Source of the DNA: Deltaproteobacteria bacterium | Lineage (GTDB): Bacteria; Desulfobacterota; Desulfobacteria; Desulfobacterales; SpSt-501 | Reading direction: 5' to 3' | Length of the DNA: 64,000 nt | Assembly: GCA_016219005.1 (NCBI GenBank) | Contig: JACRCN010000001.1 | Span: forward strand, 1 to 64,000 | Shown here: positions 59,785 through 64,000 of the stretch, in pieces | How the letters are laid out: each line of letters opens with the position of its first letter | Position numbering within the stretch: position 1 is the stretch's first letter | Position numbers and translations under genes: made by a program | The notes under the pieces: generated by a model | Told to the model about the DNA's origin: nothing | Databases searched by the model: none | The model's input: only the letters and a program-made list of their open reading frames with translations

Positions 59785-60636
59785 ATGATGGATCCCGGCC
59801 CCATATGGAAACGCAAGGCCTCTGAAACCGCCGCCTTCCTGCGCGCGCGCATCGGCGCACCGCCGGATACCGGCCTTCTCACGGGCACGGGGCTGGGCGA
59901 GGCCGCGGCGGCACTGCAGGTGTCCGCCGCCTTTGACTACAAGGACATCCCCCACTTTCCAATCGCCACCGTGCCGAGCCACGCCGGTCGGCTTGTTTTC
60001 GGAACGATGCACGGCCGCCCGGTCATGGTCATGCAGGGCCGCTTCCATCTCTACGAAGGCTATACGCCGGCGGAAGTCACCTTCCCCATCCGGGTGATGC
60101 AGGAGATCGGAGTGCGGCGGCTCGTGGCGACCAATGCGGCCGGCGGCCTCAATCCGGCCTTCCGGCCGGGCGACATCATGCTGATTCGCGACCACATCAA
60201 CCTGACCGGCGCAAACCCCCTGGTCGGCCCCAACGCGGACGGCTGGGGGGTGCGGTTTCCGGACATGACCCGGGCCTACGACCGCGACCTGATCGCCCGC
60301 GCCGCGCAGGCCGCCGTTCAGGCCGGCATCACGGTCCGCCAAGGGATATATGTCGGGCTCAAGGGACCTTGCCTCGAGACCCCGGCCGAAACCCGGTTCC
60401 TTAAATCCATCGGCGCCGAGGCCGTCGGATTTTCCACCGTTCAGGAAGTGATCGCCGCCGTCCATGCAGGGATGAAGGTCCTCGGCATCTCCATCATCAC
60501 CAACATCAACGACCCCGACCACCCGGTTCCGGCGACGCTGGAGGAAATCATCGCCGTGGCGCGCCGCGCGGCCCCGGACCTCGAACGGCTCCTGAGTGGC
60601 GTCCTGGAGCATCTGTCGCATGACGACCTCGGCTGA
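59785..60636 (+). CDS. purine nucleoside phosphorylase family (PNP or MTI phosphorylase)
   Basis: A 283-residue trimeric-type (class I) phosphorylase. Motifs are VMQGRFHLYEGYTPAEVTFP (the HxYEG element), VATNAAGGLNPAFRPGDIM, GPCLETPAETRFLKSIGAEA and the base-specificity region ISIITNINDPDHP, where an Asn contacts the purine. It splits purine (deoxy)ribonucleosides with phosphate. Next to MtaD-type deaminases it could instead act on 5'-methylthioinosine, as known for the PNP-like protein of Pseudomonas aeruginosa. Three bases separate it from gspB, and its last 17 bases overlap the next gene. Confidence 0.9.
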   Translation: MMDPGPIWKRKASETAAFLRARIGAPPDTGLLTGTGLGEAAAALQVSAAFDYKDIPHFPIATVPSHAGRLVFGTMHGRPVMVMQGRFHLYEGYTPAEVTFPIRVMQEIGVRRLVATNAAGGLNPAFRPGDIMLIRDHINLTGANPLVGPNADGWGVRFPDMTRAYDRDLIARAAQAAVQAGITVRQGIYVGLKGPCLETPAETRFLKSIGAEAVGFSTVQEVIAAVHAGMKVLGISIITNINDPDHPVPATLEEIIAVARRAAPDLERLLSGVLEHLSHDDLG

Positions 60637-61960
60637 CATTCTCGTCGAAAACGGCCGGGTTCTGACCATGGACGCCCGGTCGCGCACGATCCCCCGAGGT
60701 GCGGTGGCGATCCGGGGGGATTGCATCGCCGGCGTCGGCCGGGCGGAGGAATTTGTCGCCTGGAAGGCCGCCAAGCGCATCGATGCCCGCGGCGGGATCA
60801 TCATGCCGGGCCTTGTCAACACCCACACCCACGCCGCCATGACCTGCTTCCGGGGGCTCGCCGACGACCTGCCCCTCATGACCTGGCTGAACGAGCACAT
60901 CTTCCCGGCCGAGGCCATGCTGGACGAGCGCAAGGTTTACTGCGGCGCGCTGCTCGCCTGCGCTGAAATGATCATGTCCGGCACCACGACCTTCTGTGAC
61001 ATGTACCTGTTCGAAGAGGCAGTCGCCCGCGCCGCCCGGCGCGCCGGAATGCGGGCCGTGGTCGGAGAAGTGCTCTTCGACTTCCCTTCCCCCAGTTACG
61101 GCCTCCTCGAACAAGGGTTCGCCGCCACCGAGACGCTCATCCGCACCTTCCGCGACGACCCCCGGATCACGATCGCCGTGGAGCCGCATTCCCCTTATCT
61201 GTGCGCTCCGGGACTTCTCACCCGCGCGTTCGAACTGGCCGGCCGCCACGGCATCCCCATGGTGATCCATCTTTCGGAGACGGCAAGCGAGGTCACGACC
61301 ATCCGCAGCCGGTACGGCCGGACCCCGGTGGCGCACCTCGCAGCGCTCGGTGCACTCGCGCCCAACGTGCTGGCCTGCCATGGCGTCGCGCTGACCGACG
61401 ATGACATCGGCCTGTTGAAGCGGCACGACGTCAAGGTTTCGCACAACCCCGAAAGCAATATGAAGCTGGCCTCCGGGATTGCGCCGGTGCCGCAGCTGCT
61501 CGCGGCCGGCGTCTGCGTCGGGCTGGGGACGGATGGGGCCGCCAGCAACAACAACCTCGACCTCTTCCTCGAAATGGACATGGCCGCCAAGCTCCACAAA
61601 GTGGCAACCCTCGACCCCACGGTGCTCGATGCCGAAACGGTGCTGCGCATGGCGACCATCGAGGGCGCGCGGGCCCTGGGACTCGCCGCGCGGGTCGGCT
61701 CCATCGAACCGGGCAAGAAGGCCGACCTCATCCTCATCGACACCCGCAAGCCGCACCTCACCCCAATGTACAACGCCGCCTCGCAACTGGTGTACGCCGC
61801 CCGGGGCAGCGACGTCGCTACCGTCATCGTCGACGGCCGGGTCCTCATGGAGGATCGACGCTTGCTGACGTTCGATGTCGAGCAGGCCATGGATGAGGTG
61901 GTCGGGATTGGCGCGGAAATGCACGCACGGCTCACCGCTCGCAGCTCAAAGGGCCAATGA
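60620..61960 (+). CDS. mtaD: 5'-methylthioadenosine/S-adenosylhomocysteine deaminase, paralogue 1
   Basis: A 446-residue amidohydrolase of the MtaD/TrzA group. Metal ligands are in PGLVNTHTHAAMTCF (HxH), VIHLSETASEV (His plus catalytic Glu), LACHGVAL (His) and GLGTDGAASNNNLDLF (Asp). It deaminates MTA or SAH to the inosine form, which the preceding phosphorylase could then cleave. The start at 60620 overlaps the phosphorylase gene by 17 bases. Confidence 0.9.
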   Translation: MTTSADILVENGRVLTMDARSRTIPRGAVAIRGDCIAGVGRAEEFVAWKAAKRIDARGGIIMPGLVNTHTHAAMTCFRGLADDLPLMTWLNEHIFPAEAMLDERKVYCGALLACAEMIMSGTTTFCDMYLFEEAVARAARRAGMRAVVGEVLFDFPSPSYGLLEQGFAATETLIRTFRDDPRITIAVEPHSPYLCAPGLLTRAFELAGRHGIPMVIHLSETASEVTTIRSRYGRTPVAHLAALGALAPNVLACHGVALTDDDIGLLKRHDVKVSHNPESNMKLASGIAPVPQLLAAGVCVGLGTDGAASNNNLDLFLEMDMAAKLHKVATLDPTVLDAETVLRMATIEGARALGLAARVGSIEPGKKADLILIDTRKPHLTPMYNAASQLVYAARGSDVATVIVDGRVLMEDRRLLTFDVEQAMDEVVGIGAEMHARLTARSSKGQ

Positions 61961-62021
61961 AAAGGATTCCCATGACGTTCGGCTTTCAGATTTAATGATC
62001 TCGTGTAATGTTATGCGAGGC

Positions 62022-62143
62022 GATGGCTTTGTTGAAAGCCCAAGTTCAAGGCGCGCGAATCTCGTGGAGTGAGGCGAACATATGGTACGCCGCAACGACA
62101 GCGCGATGAAGCGCAACGCCGAAATCGGGCTTTTTCGAAGTCA
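62022..62143 (+). repeat. TIR element family A, copy 2
   Basis: A 122-bp element between the two deaminase genes, matching 22699-22823 in reverse complement. Ends are GATGGCTTTGTTGAA (left) and, in complement, GATGACTTCGAAAAA (right). Shared interior includes CAAGTTCAAGGCGCGCGAAT. Non-coding. Confidence 0.85.
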
Positions 62144-62172
62144 TCAGATTTGAGCTTTCAGCGGCACAACCG

Positions 62173-63525
62173 ATGGCCTTCGACACCCTCATCCACAACG
62201 CTACGATTCTCACCTGCAGCCCGACCTTTGACATCATTCCCGGCGGCTGGATCGGTATCGCGGGCGATAGAATCCTGGCCCTCGGCCCGGGGCCCGGCCA
62301 GGCGGGGCGGCCCGCGGCCCGCCTGGTGATCGATGCCCGCGGCGGTATCGTCATGCCGGGGCTCGTCAACACCCACACCCATCTGCCGATGACGCTCTTG
62401 CGCGGGCTGGCCGACGATCTGCCTCTCGGGGTCTGGCTGAACGAGTACATCTTTCCGGCCGAACGCACCGTCATCACCCCGGAATCCGTGCGCTGGGGCA
62501 CTCTGCTTGCCTGCGCCGAGATGGCCCTCGCGGGCACCACCACCTGCGGCGACGGCTACTTCTACGAGGATGCGGCCGCCGAGGCCGCAAACGATTTCGG
62601 CCTGCGGGCGGTGCTGGGCCAGGGCGTCATCGATTTCCCGGCCCCCGGGGTTTCAGGCGCCGAGCAGTCCCTGACGGCCGCCGGCGAATTTGCCCGGCGC
62701 TGGCTGCACCGGACGAATACCATCGTCCCATCGGTTTTCTGCCATTCGCCCTACACCTGCTCTGCGGATACGCTCTGCCGCGCCAAGCGGCTCTGCGACG
62801 ACTTGGGTCTTCTGTTCCAGATCCACGTTGCGGAAACGCAGGGGGAGTTCGACCACACCCGATCGATCCACGGCGTTTCACCGATCGCCTACCTCGAGCG
62901 CCTGGGACTGCTCGACGAGCGCACCCTTCTGGTGCATTGCGTGCGGGTCGACGACGAGGACATCGCCCTCATCGCCCGACGCAACGCCAAGGTCTCGCAC
63001 AATCCCGAGAGCAACATGAAGCTGGCCGCGGGGGTGGCTCCGGTGCCGCAGATGCTCGCCGCCGGGATCACGGTCGGGCTGGGGACCGACGGCTGCGCCA
63101 GCAACAACGACCTCGACCTGTTCCAGACCATGGACCTCACGGCCAAGCTGCACAAACTCGTTCGCCGGGACCCGACCGTATTGCCGGCGGAGGCCGTGAT
63201 CCGCATGGCGACCATCGACGGGGCCCGCGCCCTGGGGCTGGAACGCGAGATCGGCTCCCTTGCGCCCGGCAAGCAGGCCGACCTTATCCTCATCGACACC
63301 CGCAAGCCGCATCTGACGCCGATCTACCACCCGGCGTCTGCCGTCGTTTACGCCGCCACCGGCGCGGATGTGGACACCCTCATGGTGGCGGGCAGGCTCC
63401 TGGTGCAGAACCGGCGGCTTCTGACCGTGGATCTGAACCAGATACTGTCGCACGCCGAAGCGATCGCCAGCCCCGGGACGGAGCCCATGCGGCGGAAACG
63501 AGTGAATCCCCATGCAACCCGATGA
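62173..63525 (+). CDS. MtaD/TrzA-type amidohydrolase, paralogue 2
   Basis: A 450-residue amidohydrolase clearly homologous to the preceding gene along its whole length. The same metal motifs appear: PGLVNTHTHLPMTLL, QIHVAETQGEF, LLVHCVRVDDED and GLGTDGCASNNDLDLF. Differences in the substrate loops (for example FCHSPYTCSADTLC in place of VEPHSPYLCAPGLL) suggest a different nucleoside or base as substrate. The two paralogues are separated by element A2. It overlaps the adenine deaminase start by 14 bases. Confidence 0.88.
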   Translation: MAFDTLIHNATILTCSPTFDIIPGGWIGIAGDRILALGPGPGQAGRPAARLVIDARGGIVMPGLVNTHTHLPMTLLRGLADDLPLGVWLNEYIFPAERTVITPESVRWGTLLACAEMALAGTTTCGDGYFYEDAAAEAANDFGLRAVLGQGVIDFPAPGVSGAEQSLTAAGEFARRWLHRTNTIVPSVFCHSPYTCSADTLCRAKRLCDDLGLLFQIHVAETQGEFDHTRSIHGVSPIAYLERLGLLDERTLLVHCVRVDDEDIALIARRNAKVSHNPESNMKLAAGVAPVPQMLAAGITVGLGTDGCASNNDLDLFQTMDLTAKLHKLVRRDPTVLPAEAVIRMATIDGARALGLEREIGSLAPGKQADLILIDTRKPHLTPIYHPASAVVYAATGADVDTLMVAGRLLVQNRRLLTVDLNQILSHAEAIASPGTEPMRRKRVNPHATR

Positions 63526-64000
63526 GCTGATCCAGGCGGCGCGGGGCCTGCGGCCCTGCGACCTGCTACTGGCCAACGGCCGGATCGTCAACGTGTTTTC
63601 GGGCGAAGTCCACCCCGGCGGGGTGGCCGTGGCCGGCGGCCGAATCGCGGGCCTCGGCGATTACCCTGCGCGCCGGGTGGTCGACCTGGACGGACGCTTC
63701 GTTGCCCCGGGCTTCATCGACTCCCATGTCCACATCGAAAGTTCCATGGCCGGCGTGACCGAGTTTGCGCGCGCCGTCGTGGTCCACGGCACCACCGCCG
63801 TGGTGGCCGACCCGCACGAGATCGCCAACGTGCTCGGCAAGGCGGGGATCCGCTACATGCTGGAATCGGCCCAGGGCCAACCCATCAACGTCTTTTACAC
63901 CCTGCCCGCCTGCGTCCCGGCCACCGCCATGGAAACCGCGGGCGCCCGCCTGGATGCATCCGACCTGGAGGAGTTTTTCGACGATCCCCGGGTGGTCGGC
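63512..64000 (+). CDS. ade: adenine deaminase (5' part, cut by the window end)
   Basis: 163 codons of a longer gene. The protein starts MQPDELIQAARGLRPCDLLL, continues GFIDSHVHIESSMAGVTEFA with the HxH metal motif and HGTTAVVADPHEIANVLGKA, all characteristic of prokaryotic Ade (usually about 550-600 residues). It converts adenine to hypoxanthine and ammonia, completing a salvage route with the phosphorylase and MtaD-type enzymes upstream. Confidence 0.92.
   Translation, partial: MQPDELIQAARGLRPCDLLLANGRIVNVFSGEVHPGGVAVAGGRIAGLGDYPARRVVDLDGRFVAPGFIDSHVHIESSMAGVTEFARAVVVHGTTAVVADPHEIANVLGKAGIRYMLESAQGQPINVFYTLPACVPATAMETAGARLDASDLEEFFDDPRVVG

Noticed and set aside
1-64000. tRNA or rRNA genes and prophage
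   Set aside because: I looked for T-loop-like GTTCGA strings in intergenic regions, rRNA-like conserved blocks and phage structural genes and saw none; a tRNA-finding program would be needed to exclude them fully.

Overview
The window is 64 kb of GC-rich (roughly 60-65%), densely coded bacterial chromosome. No rRNA, tRNA, prophage or CRISPR array could be recognised. Gene content fits an anaerobic Desulfobacterota (former Deltaproteobacteria) chromosome: a corrinoid-activator-like ASKHA ferredoxin, an acetyl-CoA hydrolase/GNAT fusion, stand-alone IMP cyclohydrolase and AICAR formyltransferase, a DUF3786 protein, GspA/GspB-type proteins, several sigma-54 activators, and many TRAP/TTT/Liv transporter and acyl-CoA genes. 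The placement is an inference from content and repeat style, not a marker-gene assignment.

Layout. 0.4-9 kb (minus strand): ASKHA/2Fe-2S activator, CoA-hydrolase/GNAT fusion and a complete branched-chain amino-acid-type ABC transporter (livKHMGF) behind a sigma-70-like promoter. 9-15 kb: rmuC, a PspF-type activator divergent from pspABC with a textbook -24/-12 promoter, a class I glutamine amidotransferase and two small proteins. 15-24.6 kb (plus): an orphan HsdR-N-like protein, exonuclease I, then a run of CDP-alcohol phosphatidyltransferase, RibD-like reductase, MDR dehydrogenase, QueD/PTPS-like protein, GT4 glycosyltransferase and a membrane sulfatase-fold protein. I read this run as a candidate undescribed biosynthetic system that makes and conjugates a pterin-like compound. 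24.6-27.7 kb: tandem M16 peptidase. 27.9-39.7 kb (plus): a GntR/UTRA regulator followed by an aconitase-family dehydratase (two subunits), an HMG-CoA-lyase-like enzyme, a class III CoA-transferase, an isocitrate-lyase/PEP-mutase-family lyase, a TRAP transporter and a TTT transporter. This looks like a catabolic unit for a branched C5-C6 hydroxy-dicarboxylate such as citramalate/citraconate or dimethylmalate. 40-46.5 kb: XRE-cupin regulator, acyl-CoA dehydrogenase, mutM, DUF3786, purB and a sigma-54 regulator. 46.7-56.5 kb: recD2, trmO-like, acetoacetyl-CoA synthetase, threonine aldolase, an AT-rich mgsA, split purH and an HD hydrolase. 56.8-64 kb: HD-GYP protein, gspA/gspB-like pair, then purine salvage (PNP/MTI phosphorylase, two MtaD-type deaminases, start of adenine deaminase, cut by the window end).

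The intergenic spaces are unusual. Three families of 120-150 bp non-coding elements with terminal inverted repeats (A, B and C below) occur in pairs, often ending exactly at a stop codon. One supplies the last codons of a glycosyltransferase and another sits between the two halves of split purH. A fourth short repeat (D) lies in the leaders of two genes. Degenerate 8-bp and 9-bp tandem arrays, several as inverted pairs, lie between genes and in two cases run into coding sequence.
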